A DNA stretch of 64,000 bases from Methylotenera sp. RIFCSPLOWO2_02_FULL_45_14 (GCA_001803395.1 MHBU01000025.1:1-64000), one strand, 5' to 3'. Positions 10,635 to 22,176 are shown, counted from the stretch's first letter. Made by a program: numbers and translations. The notes: a model not told the origin generated them from the letters alone.

Positions 10635-12674
10635 CTAAACTTTCACCAACTCACCCGCGCTACTCATCCATCTGTCTAAATGGCGTTCTACTTCTGCTGG
10701 ATAATTTTTTAACAGTTGATCTGCCAGCGTTTTAGCGGTTTCTAGCAAATCGACATCGCGTTCTAAGTCAGCAATCTTGAGCATCGGCACGCCGCTCTGC
10801 CGCACACCCAAAAGTTCGCCAGGACCGCGGATTTGTAGATCAGCCTGTGCAATGGCAAAACCGTCATTACTCTCAAAAATCACTTTTAACCGTGCACGGG
10901 CGGTTTCAGAAAGTTTGTTTTGATAAAGTAAAATACAGGTACTTTTTGTCGTCCCTCTACCCACGCGTCCGCGCAGTTGGTGTAATTGCGACAGCCCCAT
11001 GCGCTCAGCGTGCTCTATCACCATTAAACTGGCATTGGGCACATCTACGCCTACTTCAATCACCGTTGTGGCGACTAAGAGTTGTGAAGTGCCTGCGCTA
11101 AACTCTGCCATCACGGCCTGCTTTTCAGCAGATTTCATGCGGCCATGCACCAGGCCTATTTTAAGCTCTGGAAATTCATTTTGCATCAGCGCGTAAGTAT
11201 CATTGGCTGTGGCTAATTGTAACGCCTCTGATTCTTCTATCAGCGGGCATACCCAATAGGCTTGATTGCCTTGTAAACATGCTTCACGCACACGCTGCAA
11301 AATTTCGTCACGTCGAATATCAGAAACTAATTTAGTGACGATGGGCGTGCGCCCAGGCGGTAATTCGTCAATCACTGAAACGTCTAAATCAGCGTAATAA
11401 CTCATCGACAAAGTGCGTGGAATAGGCGTTGCAGACATCATCAATTGATGTGGCTCTGGCTGCCCTTTTTGACGCAAGGCTAAACGCTGGTGTACGCCAA
11501 AGCGGTGTTGTTCATCGATGATGGCTAACCCTAAGTTTTTGAATTGTACCGAATCCTGAAATAAAGCATGCGTACCCACCACTAACTGCGCATCCCCATT
11601 CGCGATAGACTCAAGTGCCGCTTCACGGTCTTTTTTGTTTTGGCTACCGGTTAACCAAGCAATTTTAATATTTAATGGCGTTAACCAAGTGAGCATTTTT
11701 CGGTAATGTTGCTCGGCTAAAATCTCCGTTGGTGCCATCAGTGCCACTTGCCAGCCACTTTCAATGCTTTGAAGCGCAGCCATGCAGGCTACGATAGTTT
11801 TACCGCTACCGACATCGCCCTGCAAAAGCCGTTGCATGGGGTGTGGCTGGGTTAAATCACGCTCTATTTCCCATGCCACTTTTTGCTGCGCGCCAGTTAA
11901 CGCAAACGGTAAGCTTTTTAGCAGCGCAGAAACCAATTGTTTAGATAGTGCAAATTGTGGCGCGTTCACGCTGCGACGGCGTGCATAATGTTTGCGCATA
12001 GAAAGCTGCTGCGCTAATAACTCGTCAAAAGCCAGTCGGCGCCAGTGTGCTGTAGATTTGTTCTCTAAAGCTTGTAAATCTACTTCATGACTTGGGTGAT
12101 GCAGCGCTTGTAAACTTGCCGCAAAACTTGGCAAATGCAAGTTTGCATAAACACTGGCGGGTAGCGTTTCCGTCAAAATCCCTTGCGCAAGCGCCAAGCG
12201 AATCGCTTTGCGTAAATTTGCTTGAGTCAGGCCTGCCACTGTTGGGTAAACTGGCGTTAAGGTCTCCGCAATAAAAGTTTTTTCACCCACGGCTTTACAT
12301 GTAGGGTGCACGATCTCATAGCCAAAAAATCCATTGCGAACTTCACCATACACACGCAACTTTGTACCTACTTTAAGTGCTGCAATTTGGCTGGAGTAAA
12401 AATGCAAAAAACGCAAAGTGAGCTGGCCACTGGCGTCTTCTAATCTTGCGATAAGTGCTTTACGCGGCTTGTAAGTCACCTCTGCGTGAACAATCTCCCC
12501 TTCTACTTGCGAAGATTCCCCCATCCGCAAGTCACGAATCGCGGTGATGTGCGTTTCATCGATGTAACGCAATGGTAAATGCAGCAATAAAGCTTGAAGA
12601 TTACCGATACCAAGCTTCGCCAAGTTGGCGACTAGCGGCTTGCTAAAAACTTTGATTTGAGTGAGTTGCGTCAC
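10635..12674 (-). CDS. recG: ATP-dependent DNA helicase RecG
   Basis: 679 aa; LLQGDVGSGKT, IIDEQHRFGVHQR, MSATPIPRTL motifs. Confidence 0.97.
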   Translation of the reverse strand: MTQLTQIKVFSKPLVANLAKLGIGNLQALLLHLPLRYIDETHITAIRDLRMGESSQVEGEIVHAEVTYKPRKALIARLEDASGQLTLRFLHFYSSQIAALKVGTKLRVYGEVRNGFFGYEIVHPTCKAVGEKTFIAETLTPVYPTVAGLTQANLRKAIRLALAQGILTETLPASVYANLHLPSFAASLQALHHPSHEVDLQALENKSTAHWRRLAFDELLAQQLSMRKHYARRRSVNAPQFALSKQLVSALLKSLPFALTGAQQKVAWEIERDLTQPHPMQRLLQGDVGSGKTIVACMAALQSIESGWQVALMAPTEILAEQHYRKMLTWLTPLNIKIAWLTGSQNKKDREAALESIANGDAQLVVGTHALFQDSVQFKNLGLAIIDEQHRFGVHQRLALRQKGQPEPHQLMMSATPIPRTLSMSYYADLDVSVIDELPPGRTPIVTKLVSDIRRDEILQRVREACLQGNQAYWVCPLIEESEALQLATANDTYALMQNEFPELKIGLVHGRMKSAEKQAVMAEFSAGTSQLLVATTVIEVGVDVPNASLMVIEHAERMGLSQLHQLRGRVGRGTTKSTCILLYQNKLSETARARLKVIFESNDGFAIAQADLQIRGPGELLGVRQSGVPMLKIADLERDVDLLETAKTLADQLLKNYPAEVERHLDRWMSSAGELVKV

Positions 12675-12722
12675 ATTGAGTTATTCTGGACACAAATAAA
12701 CAGCAATATCCAGAAGATTAGA

Positions 12723-13109
12723 CTAGAGCACCAACACGCCATCCGCCTCAACCAAGGCACCACGCGGTAATGAAGCCACGCCCACCGCAGCGCGTGCTGG
12801 GTATGGTTGGCTGAAATATTCAGCCATAATGGTATTTACCAAAGCAAAATGTGATAAATCTGTTAAAAAGATATTCAACTTCACTACATCAGCCAAACTA
12901 CCACCCGCCGCTTCAGCTACCGCTTTTAAGTTGGTGAATACGCGATGCACTTGCGCCTCTATGCCTTCTACCATTTGCATGGTCGTTGGATCTAAACCAA
13001 TTTGACCCGATAAATATACGATATTACCTACTTTAACTGCTTGAGAGTAAGTGCCAATAGCGGCTGGCGCGCCTTGCGTTTGAATGATTTGTTTTGTATT
13101 AGTTGTCAT
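12723..13109 (-). CDS. ridA: RidA family reactive intermediate deaminase
   Basis: [17 protein letters not shown]...[19 protein letters not shown]. Confidence 0.94.
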   Translation of the reverse strand: MTTNTKQIIQTQGAPAAIGTYSQAVKVGNIVYLSGQIGLDPTTMQMVEGIEAQVHRVFTNLKAVAEAAGGSLADVVKLNIFLTDLSHFALVNTIMAEYFSQPYPARAAVGVASLPRGALVEADGVLVL

Positions 13110-13160
13110 GTTTGAGTCATTGTTTTGTTAAAAAGTTTTGTTAAAAATTAGTTACATCAG

Positions 13161-15407
13161 TTATTGCGAGGTGGCTTTACCACTAGCGCCTCTTCCAGTA
13201 GGAGCCACGTTACCTTTAGTACGGTTAATGCGCACAACATCGGGTATTTTACGCAAACTGCGCATAAGTTCTGCTAAATGTATGCGATTTTTCACCTGCA
13301 CCGTAAAATATAGATTAGCGTAGGCGCTACCATCGGCCTCTTCTACGCTCACATTATCAATGTTAGACCCGGCATCGGCAATGCCTGAAGCGATTTTAGC
13401 CAACATACCTGGCTGGTTTGCCACGGTTAAATTAAGGTTGGTTTTAAATAAGCGCGTACTTTCTGGCTCCCACTCTACATCCAGCCATTTATCCGGGTCT
13501 AGTTTAAATTTACGCACACTTGGGCAATCATGTGTATGAATTACCAAGCCTTTATCTTTATTGATAAAGCCTAAAATCGGGTCACCCGGAATTGGCCTGC
13601 AACAAGGCGCAAACTGCACCGCCATGCCCTCAGTGCCGCGAATGGTAATGGTATCAAGAGACGTTGCTGGCAACTTGGTATGCTTTTCTAAATGGTCATC
13701 TGTCAGCGCTAACAACTGATGCGCTACCATCACGTTTTGACGTTTACCTAAACCAATATCAGTCAGAATTTCTGATTTCTTTTTTACACCATAATCACGT
13801 ATCAGTTTTTGCCAATGCGCATCTGATATTTGATTAGGTTCAACCTGTAAAGCGCGCAAGGCTTGGTTTAACATACGCTCACCAAGATGTGCTGATTCTG
13901 TTGATTGTTGAGATTTTAAAAAGTGACGAATATGTGCCCGCGCGCGCCCTGTGATCACATAATTAAGCCATGCAGGATTGGGTTTTGCCAGTGAACCCGT
14001 AATAATTTCAACGTGATCACCATTATGCAACTCTGATCGCAACGGTGCTAACTCGTGGTTAATACGCACGGCAACGCAGCTATTGCCAATGTCAGAATGG
14101 ACGGCATAAGCAAAATCAACCGCAGTCGCCCGCTTCGGCAAGGCCAAAATTGTCCCTTTAGGCGTAAATACATAAACCTCGTCCGGGAACAAATCGATTT
14201 TGAGATGTTCCAAAAAGTCGAGTGAATCAGCACTTTCACTTTGAATATCCAACAAACGTTGTAACCACTGGTGCGTTTGTTGCTGCAATGCGGTGAGTTG
14301 TGCATCACTGGCCTTATATAGCCAATGTGCAGCTACGCCCGCGTCGGCAATATTATGCATCTCTGTACTGCGAATCTGCACTTCAATCGGCGTACCAAAT
14401 GGGCCAAACAAAGTGGTATGCAAAGACTGATAACCATTGGCTTTAGGGATGGCAATATAATCTTTGAATTTACTGGGTATCGGTTTATACAATGCATGCA
14501 AAGCGCCGAGCGCCAAATAGCAAGTTGGTAAATCTTTGACAACCACCCTAAAACCATAAATATCATAGACTTGTGAAAAAGGTGTCGCTTTACTGGTCAT
14601 CTTTTTATAGACGCTGTAAAGATGTTTTTCGCGTCCGGATACTTCAGCCTCAATATTAAACGTACCCAATTGTTGTTTAATTGAATCTAAAATTTTACTA
14701 ACCACTTCTTTACGATTACCGCGTGCTGCCATAATCGCTTTAGAAATGGCATTAAAACGCATCGGGTACAAATATTGAAAACTCAAATCCTCAAGCGCTT
14801 GATAAATTGCGTTTAACCCTAAACGGTTGGCAATTGGCGCATAAATATCCAGCGTTTCTTTGGCAATCAGCTTCTGCTTTTCAGGTCGCATGGCATCAAG
14901 CGTTTGCATATTGTGCAGGCGATCTGCCAATTTGACTAAAATCACCCGCACATCTTGCGACATTGCCAGCAGCATTTTGCGGAAGTTTTCCGCCTGCGCT
15001 TGGCTAGCACTTTGAAACTCGATTTTATCCAGCTTGGTAACGCCATCAACTAACTCAGCAACTTGTTGCCCAAATTTTTCTTTAATATCAACGGTCGTGA
15101 TTAAGGTATCTTCTACCACATCGTGCAGCAATGCGGCCAAGATGGTCGGCACGTCCATGTGTAAATCCGCCAAAATACAAGCGACTGATACCGGATGTGT
15201 AATATAAGGCTCACCCGTTTTGCGCACCACACCTTCATGCGCCTGAAAGGCGTAACGATAGGCTTCCCACACTTGGGCAATATCTTGAGGTTTGAGGTAG
15301 TGCTTAAGGCGTACGGTTAGGGCAGAATCCTCACTGTCCGCAGGCAGCAAGGGTTCTGAAGTTGGCTTTGATAATTCCGCTTTGTGATTGGTTGCGGGTT
15401 TAGGCAT
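13161..15407 (-). CDS. spoT: Bifunctional (p)ppGpp synthetase/hydrolase
   Basis: 748 aa; HD domain (LLHDVVEDT), RelA/SpoT synthetase domain, TGS and ACT domains; adjacent to rpoZ and gmk. Confidence 0.95.
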   Translation of the reverse strand: MPKPATNHKAELSKPTSEPLLPADSEDSALTVRLKHYLKPQDIAQVWEAYRYAFQAHEGVVRKTGEPYITHPVSVACILADLHMDVPTILAALLHDVVEDTLITTVDIKEKFGQQVAELVDGVTKLDKIEFQSASQAQAENFRKMLLAMSQDVRVILVKLADRLHNMQTLDAMRPEKQKLIAKETLDIYAPIANRLGLNAIYQALEDLSFQYLYPMRFNAISKAIMAARGNRKEVVSKILDSIKQQLGTFNIEAEVSGREKHLYSVYKKMTSKATPFSQVYDIYGFRVVVKDLPTCYLALGALHALYKPIPSKFKDYIAIPKANGYQSLHTTLFGPFGTPIEVQIRSTEMHNIADAGVAAHWLYKASDAQLTALQQQTHQWLQRLLDIQSESADSLDFLEHLKIDLFPDEVYVFTPKGTILALPKRATAVDFAYAVHSDIGNSCVAVRINHELAPLRSELHNGDHVEIITGSLAKPNPAWLNYVITGRARAHIRHFLKSQQSTESAHLGERMLNQALRALQVEPNQISDAHWQKLIRDYGVKKKSEILTDIGLGKRQNVMVAHQLLALTDDHLEKHTKLPATSLDTITIRGTEGMAVQFAPCCRPIPGDPILGFINKDKGLVIHTHDCPSVRKFKLDPDKWLDVEWEPESTRLFKTNLNLTVANQPGMLAKIASGIADAGSNIDNVSVEEADGSAYANLYFTVQVKNRIHLAELMRSLRKIPDVVRINRTKGNVAPTGRGASGKATSQ

Positions 15408-15439
15408 GGCGTTTTCACTACAAATGCTAAAGTAAAGAC

Positions 15440-15652
15440 TTAAGCGTGTCCGCGCGCTAGAATTTCTACACCAATTTTACCTGCAGCTATTTCGCGCAAG
15501 GCAATCACTGTTGGTTTGTCGCGCGAACCCTGCACGCTCACTAGCGGTTCTGCGCCATGTTCCAACTGACGTGCGCGATAAGCCGCCACTAAAGTCAATT
15601 GAAAGCGATTCGAGATTTTTTCCAAGCAATCATCTACCGTAATACGTGCCAT
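15440..15652 (-). CDS. rpoZ: RNA polymerase omega subunit
   Basis: [30 protein letters not shown]; gmk neighbour. Confidence 0.96.
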   Translation of the reverse strand: MARITVDDCLEKISNRFQLTLVAAYRARQLEHGAEPLVSVQGSRDKPTVIALREIAAGKIGVEILARGHA

Positions 15653-15733
15653 GATGGTATTTCCTTATTGATCAATATAAATGAACCCTATAATGGGTAA
15701 AGTAATTAAAATCTTAAATTTGATGAAACCAAT

Positions 15734-16345
15734 TTAAGTAAGCGTTTGAATCAGACTAGCGTAGCGCTGTAATTGAACGGCCGCAACAAGGCGCTGAGTG
15801 CGCACAATTGCGCCAATATCTTGCAACGCAACATCAAAATTGTCATTGATTGTAACATAATCAAACTCGCCCACGTGGCGCATTTCAGACTGTGCCGCAG
15901 CAACACGTTTAGAAATGGTCTCTTGGCTATCTTGCCCACGGCTGTTAAGCCTTTGCTCTAAAGTTTCTAGAGAGGGTGGCAATACAAAAATACTGGTCGC
16001 AGTTGGAAACAAACGGCGCACCTGTGCCGCGCCCTGCCAGTCAATTTCCAAGATTACATCTTGCCCAGCTTGCAGGGGTACATCCACCGCAGATTGCGAC
16101 GTACCATAGCGCGCGCCGTGCACCTGGGCACTTTCTAAAAACTGCGCCTCACCTAACATTTTTAAAAATGCAGCATCGTCCACAAAATGATAATCCACGC
16201 CATTTACTTCACCTGGCCTAGGCTGACGTGTCGTATGCGAAACAGATAGCTTTAAATGCGCATCTTGTTTTAACAAAGCCTTAATCAAGCTGGTTTTACC
16301 TGCGCCTGAAGCCGCAGTAATAATAAATAGGTTGCCTGTAATCAT
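15734..16345 (-). CDS. gmk: Guanylate kinase
   Basis: AASGAGKTSLIKALL...SVSHTTRQPRPGEVNGVDYHF. Confidence 0.97.
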   Translation of the reverse strand: MITGNLFIITAASGAGKTSLIKALLKQDAHLKLSVSHTTRQPRPGEVNGVDYHFVDDAAFLKMLGEAQFLESAQVHGARYGTSQSAVDVPLQAGQDVILEIDWQGAAQVRRLFPTATSIFVLPPSLETLEQRLNSRGQDSQETISKRVAAAQSEMRHVGEFDYVTINDNFDVALQDIGAIVRTQRLVAAVQLQRYASLIQTLT

Positions 16346-16387
16346 AAGTGTATTTTATTATAAATTGAGATCATTCTTGAAATTTGT

Positions 16388-17254
16388 TTACTCAACATTT
16401 TGGATCTGCTCACGCATCTGTTCTATCAGCACTTTTAACTCCATAGACACTTGTGTGGTCAGCACAGACACCGATTTTGAACCTAGCGTATTCGCTTCTC
16501 GGTTGAGCTCTTGCATTAAAAAGTCCAGGCGTTTACCCGCGGGTGCATCGCTATTTAAAATACGTTTCACCTCTGAAACATGCGCGGTTAAGCGGCTTAA
16601 TTCTTCATCTACATCAATACGTTGTGCGAATAACACTAGCTCTTGTGCAATACGATCCTGGTCTATGGTTTTCAGTGTTTCTTGCAATTTATTTTCAAGT
16701 TTCGCTTGATACTCTTTATTCAAGGCTGGCAACAGCGGTTTAACTTTTGCTACCAGCGTTTCAATTTGCGCAAGTCGATCTAAAATCAACGCCTTTAATT
16801 TTTCACCTTCACGTGCACGTGAGGCGCTCAAATCCTGCAGGCCAAGCTGCACTAATTTTTTCACATCTACAATCAATGATGTTTGGCTTAAGTCATCATT
16901 CAATACCACACCCGGCCAGCGTAAAATATCGGCCACACTGAGCTGACGGCTTTGCGGAAAAAACGCGAGCGCTTTTGTTTGCATGGCAGCTAATTGCTGC
17001 ATCAGCGGCTCATCCAGCTGCGGAGCTAGGTTGGTTTGCTTGCGTTGCATTAAATTGACTTTACATTCAATTTTGCCTCGGCTTAAATTTGCCGCTATCA
17101 GCTCTCTAATGGCAGGTTCAAATGCTCTTAAAGCATCATCGAGCTTAAAATGTACATCTAAATAACGGCTATTTACAGCGCGTAGCTCTAACACTAGCGT
17201 AGCATTTTCTAAGGGGTGCTCTAAGGCTGCAAAACCTGTCATGCTAAAGGTCAT
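16388..17254 (-). CDS. yicC: YicC family endoribonuclease-like protein
   Basis: SMTGFAALE N-terminus and GKRLDFLMQELNREANTLGSKS. Confidence 0.94.
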   Translation of the reverse strand: MTFSMTGFAALEHPLENATLVLELRAVNSRYLDVHFKLDDALRAFEPAIRELIAANLSRGKIECKVNLMQRKQTNLAPQLDEPLMQQLAAMQTKALAFFPQSRQLSVADILRWPGVVLNDDLSQTSLIVDVKKLVQLGLQDLSASRAREGEKLKALILDRLAQIETLVAKVKPLLPALNKEYQAKLENKLQETLKTIDQDRIAQELVLFAQRIDVDEELSRLTAHVSEVKRILNSDAPAGKRLDFLMQELNREANTLGSKSVSVLTTQVSMELKVLIEQMREQIQNVE

Positions 17255-17426
17255 GTGAGTTTTTCCTAATCAAACAAAATAAAATTGGTATCATGTTATC
17301 AAACATGAGCGACTTCATCACATAATAACCAATCAAATATCTTTAATTCGCATGCATTACGCGTTATATTGTTGAATATACTCGATGATTCACTATTAAA
17401 TTTACTTAAAGAAACCAACCTCCAAC

Positions 17427-18380
17427 GTGTCAAGCGCCAAAAATTTAGCATTACCTGCTGGCTATCAGTTACAAGATTACAAAATCACCAAGGTCTTGAG
17501 TTCTGGTGGGTTTAGCTTTGTCTATTTAGCGCACGATAAAGAAAAAAATATCGTTGCCATTAAAGAGTATTTGCCCACTTCCATCGCGCTGCGCTCAGAA
17601 AGCGCAACTGTGCTACCCAATGCTGACGATGTTGCGTTGTTTAGACATGGCTTAAAATGTTTTTTTGATGAAGGTTTGGCGCTGGCTAAAATTGAACATA
17701 AAAACATCATACGCGTACTTAATTTCTTTCGTGCCAATGAAACCGTGTATATGGTCATGCAATATGAACGCGGCAAGTCGTTACAAGACTATATTTTGGG
17801 GCAATCCGAATCAGTGTCTGAAAAATTTATACGGCGCGTATTCAGTGAGTTATCTAACGGCCTGCGCGAAGTACACACTCACAAGCTATTGCATTTAGAT
17901 ATTAAGCCCGCCAACATTTATATTCGGCTTGATGGGTCGCCCGTATTGCTTGATTTTGGCTCTTCACGTCAAGCTTTAAGCGAAAATCAAGCGAAAATCT
18001 CACCCAGCTACACGCCTGGGTTTGCGTCCCCTGAGCAATACTACGATAGAAAGCTATTAGGTCCATGGAGTGATATTTATAGCATAGGCGCCACCATGTA
18101 CTCGTGCCTGGCGCGTACATCCCCATTGGCTGCCAACCAGCGCATTAAAAACGATTTACTGGTGCCTGCGGTTAATCTCGGTAAAGATAAATACTCGCAA
18201 GAATTACTCGAAATTATTGATAATTGTTTGGACTTGGATTATCTCAAACGGCCACAAAGTGTATTTTCATTGCAAAAATCTTTATTAGAAACCACAATTA
18301 AGTCGCCTAAAAAAGTGAGTCTGGTAAGTAAAATTGTTAACGTGTTGAATAAACCAATCTCCATCAATAGATCGTCATGA
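17427..18380 (+). CDS. Eukaryotic-like serine/threonine protein kinase
   Basis: VAIKEYLP, HLDIKPANIYI and LDFGSSR kinase motifs. Confidence 0.92.
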   Translation: MSSAKNLALPAGYQLQDYKITKVLSSGGFSFVYLAHDKEKNIVAIKEYLPTSIALRSESATVLPNADDVALFRHGLKCFFDEGLALAKIEHKNIIRVLNFFRANETVYMVMQYERGKSLQDYILGQSESVSEKFIRRVFSELSNGLREVHTHKLLHLDIKPANIYIRLDGSPVLLDFGSSRQALSENQAKISPSYTPGFASPEQYYDRKLLGPWSDIYSIGATMYSCLARTSPLAANQRIKNDLLVPAVNLGKDKYSQELLEIIDNCLDLDYLKRPQSVFSLQKSLLETTIKSPKKVSLVSKIVNVLNKPISINRSS

Positions 18381-19306
18381 AATTTACTATTTTTCAAAAT
18401 AGCCGCCAAGGACCACGGCCATATAATCAAGATAGGCTGGCTTACTCCTACAGCAAAGATGCCTTGCTGCTCGTGGTGGCCGACGGCATGGGCGGTCATC
18501 GCCATGGTGAAGTTGCAGCACAATTGGCTGTCACTGCCATGACGGATGCTTTTCAGCGCTTGGCAGTGCCTACGTTAACCAGCCCTGCCAAATTTTTAAT
18601 TGATCATATTCAACAAATTCACGACATGATCGACCAGCTCACGCAAGAGCGTGAAATGATAGAAGCGCCACGTACCACGATTGTGGCGGCGATTGTGCAA
18701 CGCGGTATGTTGTATTGTGCGCATGTGGGTGACTCGCGGCTTTATCATTTTCGCGGTAACCATTTACTTTATCGCACTGAGGATCACTCCGTGGTGCAGT
18801 CTTTGTATAACAAGGGCATTATCAACAAAGACGACATGTCCACACACCCCTATCGTCACAAAGTTTACAGCTGCTTAGGCGGCGATGTTCCGCCTAAAAT
18901 TGATCTGGCTGACCGACAAGAGTTAGCTGAAGGCGATACCGTTCTGTTATGCACCGACGGCGTATGGGGCGCAATTGCTGACGACCAAATTAAGCAAATC
19001 CTTGGCGGCTCTTCTATTTCTGACAATGTGACCCGATTACTGAACCAGGCAGAATTAGTGAGCCAAGAGCAAGGCGATAACATGAGTGCCATTGGTCTGC
19101 AATGGGGCGATAAGCTTAACAGCCAATTAGCGGTTTCCACTATTACCATGCCGATGGGTTCAACCACTACCATCATGAACCCGATCACGCATCCAAACTC
19201 TGAAAACCCTACAGGTAGCCATGCAAAACATGAGCTTACCGATGATGAAATTGAAAAAACAATCGCAGAAATAAAAAATGCCTTGCGAAAAACCAAGCGC
19301 GTGTAA
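18377..19306 (+). CDS. PP2C-family serine/threonine phosphatase
   Basis: VVADGMGGHRHGEVAAQ, VGDSRLY, LCTDGVWG motifs; start overlaps the kinase stop. Confidence 0.93.
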   Translation: MKFTIFQNSRQGPRPYNQDRLAYSYSKDALLLVVADGMGGHRHGEVAAQLAVTAMTDAFQRLAVPTLTSPAKFLIDHIQQIHDMIDQLTQEREMIEAPRTTIVAAIVQRGMLYCAHVGDSRLYHFRGNHLLYRTEDHSVVQSLYNKGIINKDDMSTHPYRHKVYSCLGGDVPPKIDLADRQELAEGDTVLLCTDGVWGAIADDQIKQILGGSSISDNVTRLLNQAELVSQEQGDNMSAIGLQWGDKLNSQLAVSTITMPMGSTTTIMNPITHPNSENPTGSHAKHELTDDEIEKTIAEIKNALRKTKRV

Positions 19307-19364
19307 CCGATTTTTTTGACCCTCCGATTTAATAGTCCGCATTTAAAAACTTAGGATTTAACCC

Positions 19365-20099
19365 ATGTCAGTCAGTAATAACATCAGACCTAGCCAGCGC
19401 GCTCACGATCAACTGCGTGCGGTGGAAATTATTCGCCACTACACCAAACATGCTGAAGGCTCAGTATTAGTGAAATTTGGCGACACGCATGTTTTGTGTA
19501 CCGCCAGTGTGGACGAAAAAGTACCAAGCTTTTTAAAGGGCAAAGGACAAGGCTGGGTCACAGCTGAATACGGTATGCTGCCACGCTCAACGGGGAGTCG
19601 CATGGATAGAGAAGCGGCCAAAGGCAAGCAATCTGGTCGCACACAGGAAATTCAACGTTTAATCGGCCGTTCTTTACGCGCGATTATTGATTTAAAAAAA
19701 CTAGGCGAGCGCAGCATTCAAATTGATTGTGACGTGATCCAAGCCGACGGCGGCACCCGCACTGCCAGTATTACCGGGGCGTATGTCGCTTTGCATGATG
19801 CAATTGCTACTTTGTTAAAAAGTGGGAAAATTAGCGAATCTCCACTCAAAGACTCCATCGCGGCCATTTCGGTAGGCGTGTACCAAGGTACACCTGTATT
19901 GGATTTAGACTATATTGAAGATTCGGATTGCGACACCGACATGAACGTGGTGATGACGGGTAACGGCGGTTTTGTGGAAATTCAAGGCACCGCCGAAGGC
20001 GAGCCTTTTGAGCGCGCCGCCATGAATGCGATGCTAGATTTAGCAACGGACGGCATACAGCAACTTATTATTAAACAAAAAGAGGCATTAAGTGTTTAG
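19365..20099 (+). CDS. rph: Ribonuclease PH
   Basis: [15 protein letters not shown]...MLPRSTGSR...[19 protein letters not shown]. Confidence 0.97.
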   Translation: MSVSNNIRPSQRAHDQLRAVEIIRHYTKHAEGSVLVKFGDTHVLCTASVDEKVPSFLKGKGQGWVTAEYGMLPRSTGSRMDREAAKGKQSGRTQEIQRLIGRSLRAIIDLKKLGERSIQIDCDVIQADGGTRTASITGAYVALHDAIATLLKSGKISESPLKDSIAAISVGVYQGTPVLDLDYIEDSDCDTDMNVVMTGNGGFVEIQGTAEGEPFERAAMNAMLDLATDGIQQLIIKQKEALSV

Positions 20100-20709
20100 C
20101 AAGCTTGTTATTGCCACCGGCAACCAAGGTAAACTGCGGGAGATTGCACACATTCTGAGCCCGTTACGGATTGAAATCATTCCACAATCTGATCTCAACG
20201 TACCAGAATGTGAAGAGCCTTTTTGCACCTTTATTGAAAATGCCCTCGCCAAAGCGCGCCATGCCAGCAAACATACTGGTTTGCCAGCTTTGGCAGATGA
20301 CTCCGGCTTATGTGTAGATGCCCTGCAAGGTGCGCCAGGTATGCTTTCTGCACGCTATGCTGGGAAAAATGCACCCCATAGCCTGCTTACGCAAGATGAG
20401 CGCAACAATGACAAATTGCTGCTTGAAATGAGTAAAATCTCTGAGCGTCATGCGCATTTTTATTGTGTGATGGTGATGGTGCGTTTTGAGAGCGACCCTG
20501 AACCCATCATCGCCGAAGGCAGTTGGCAAGGTATTATTCTGCGCGAGTATCGCGGCACCGATGGCTTTGGTTACGACCCGTTATTTTTAGATGCCAAAAC
20601 TGAAAAAACAGTAGCCGAACTACCTCTAGAAATTAAAAGCCGCATCAGCCACCGTGGCCATGCCATGGCAAAACTGTTGCAAAAGCTGGAAAAGCTAAGC
20701 CATGACTAA
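20092..20709 (+). CDS. rdgB: RdgB/HAM1 non-canonical purine NTP pyrophosphatase
   Basis: [12 protein letters not shown]...[11 protein letters not shown]...GYDPLF. Confidence 0.96.
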   Translation: MFSKLVIATGNQGKLREIAHILSPLRIEIIPQSDLNVPECEEPFCTFIENALAKARHASKHTGLPALADDSGLCVDALQGAPGMLSARYAGKNAPHSLLTQDERNNDKLLLEMSKISERHAHFYCVMVMVRFESDPEPIIAEGSWQGIILREYRGTDGFGYDPLFLDAKTEKTVAELPLEIKSRISHRGHAMAKLLQKLEKLSHD

Positions 20710-20926
20710 ACCTCATCATCAAGCATGGCCTAAATGGGTACGCGATGACGGCAGTGTTGTTTCCTGTACCGAAAAAGTCAAAGTCATGACCGAAAATTTT
20801 GATGAAATTAAACAAATCGCCCAAGATGCACTTGAAGACGGCTTACTGATGGAAGTGTCAGAGCAACAAATGCGTGAGACTTTGCATCAACTGGTAGAAT
20901 CGCTAATCAATCCGTATCAAAGGTGA
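20702..20926 (+). CDS. Conserved hypothetical protein (74 aa)
   Basis: Translationally coupled between rdgB and hemW; no domain recognised. Confidence 0.65.
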   Translation: MTKPHHQAWPKWVRDDGSVVSCTEKVKVMTENFDEIKQIAQDALEDGLLMEVSEQQMRETLHQLVESLINPYQR

Positions 20927-22176
20927 ACGCTATAAAAAAAGTCATTGAAATAAAAGCGGATACTGGCTTTAGCGTCAAACCAGTCAATAGTATCGCCCCG
21001 CTTGCGGGTGAGCAAACGCACTCTGGCCTTACCGATTCACCACCGCTATCGCTTTATATCCATATTCCCTGGTGCGTACAAAAATGTCCATATTGCGATT
21101 TTAATTCGCATGAGAGCCGTCATAAAAATAGCCAGATTCCAGAAGCCGCGTATGTCGATGCGCTAATAGCAGACTTGGAAATTGCCACGCCTAAAGTATG
21201 GGGCAGAAAAATCAAAAGCGTGTTTTTTGGCGGTGGCACACCCAGCTTATTTTCGCCAGAAGCCATTGATAAAATTTTAAGTCAAGTACGCGCGCTCACG
21301 CCGCTTGAATATGATGCAGAAATCACATTGGAAGCAAACCCTGGCACTGTGGATGTTGCCAACTTTATCGGCTATAAACAAGCAGGGGTCAATCGACTTT
21401 CTTTAGGCATACAAAGCTTTAATGCGGATTATTTAAAAGCCTTAGGACGCATTCATGACGATAAACAAGCCATTATTGCGGCTGAGTTAGCACTTACTAC
21501 CTTTGAACGCGTTAATTTTGATGTGATGTATGCATTGCCAAACCAAACACTCGCGCATGCGTTACAGGATGCCAAGCAAGCCGTTGCGCTCAACCCCGAC
21601 CATCTATCTTTTTATCATTTAACCCTAGAGCCGAATACGCCGTTTTACCACACGCCGCCTAGCCTGCCAGATGATGACCTGAGTGCAGAAATGCAAATCG
21701 AAATTGAAGCATTATTAGCGCTTCATGGCTATGAACATTACGAAACTTCAGCTTTTGCAAAAAAAGGTAAACAAGCCAGACACAACCTCAATTATTGGCA
21801 ATTCGGCGATTATTTGGGCATCGGCGCGGGTGCGCACAGCAAGTTAAGTTACCACGACAAAATCACCCGTGAAACCCGACCCAAACACCCCAAAGCCTAT
21901 ATGGAGCAAGCAATATCAGGTAACGCAGTAGAACGTGCCTGGACAATCTCACAAGATGAACTTGGCTTTGAATTTATGATGAATGCGCTGCGCCTAATTG
22001 ATGGTGTGCCTGTGAATTTATTTCAGCAACGTACCGGCCTGAACATAAACACCCTGAATACCGCAATTAAAAAAGCGCAAAGCAAAGGCCTACTTGTTGT
22101 TCATCATGGCAACATGCAGCCCACTTTGCTGGGTCAACGTTTTTTGAACGAATTGCTTGAGTTGTTTTTGGTTTGA
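20923..22176 (+). CDS. hemW: Radical SAM heme chaperone HemW
   Basis: YIHIPWCVQKCPYCDFNSH radical SAM motif, FFGGGTPSLF; GTG start. Confidence 0.95.
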   Translation: MNAIKKVIEIKADTGFSVKPVNSIAPLAGEQTHSGLTDSPPLSLYIHIPWCVQKCPYCDFNSHESRHKNSQIPEAAYVDALIADLEIATPKVWGRKIKSVFFGGGTPSLFSPEAIDKILSQVRALTPLEYDAEITLEANPGTVDVANFIGYKQAGVNRLSLGIQSFNADYLKALGRIHDDKQAIIAAELALTTFERVNFDVMYALPNQTLAHALQDAKQAVALNPDHLSFYHLTLEPNTPFYHTPPSLPDDDLSAEMQIEIEALLALHGYEHYETSAFAKKGKQARHNLNYWQFGDYLGIGAGAHSKLSYHDKITRETRPKHPKAYMEQAISGNAVERAWTISQDELGFEFMMNALRLIDGVPVNLFQQRTGLNINTLNTAIKKAQSKGLLVVHHGNMQPTLLGQRFLNELLELFLV

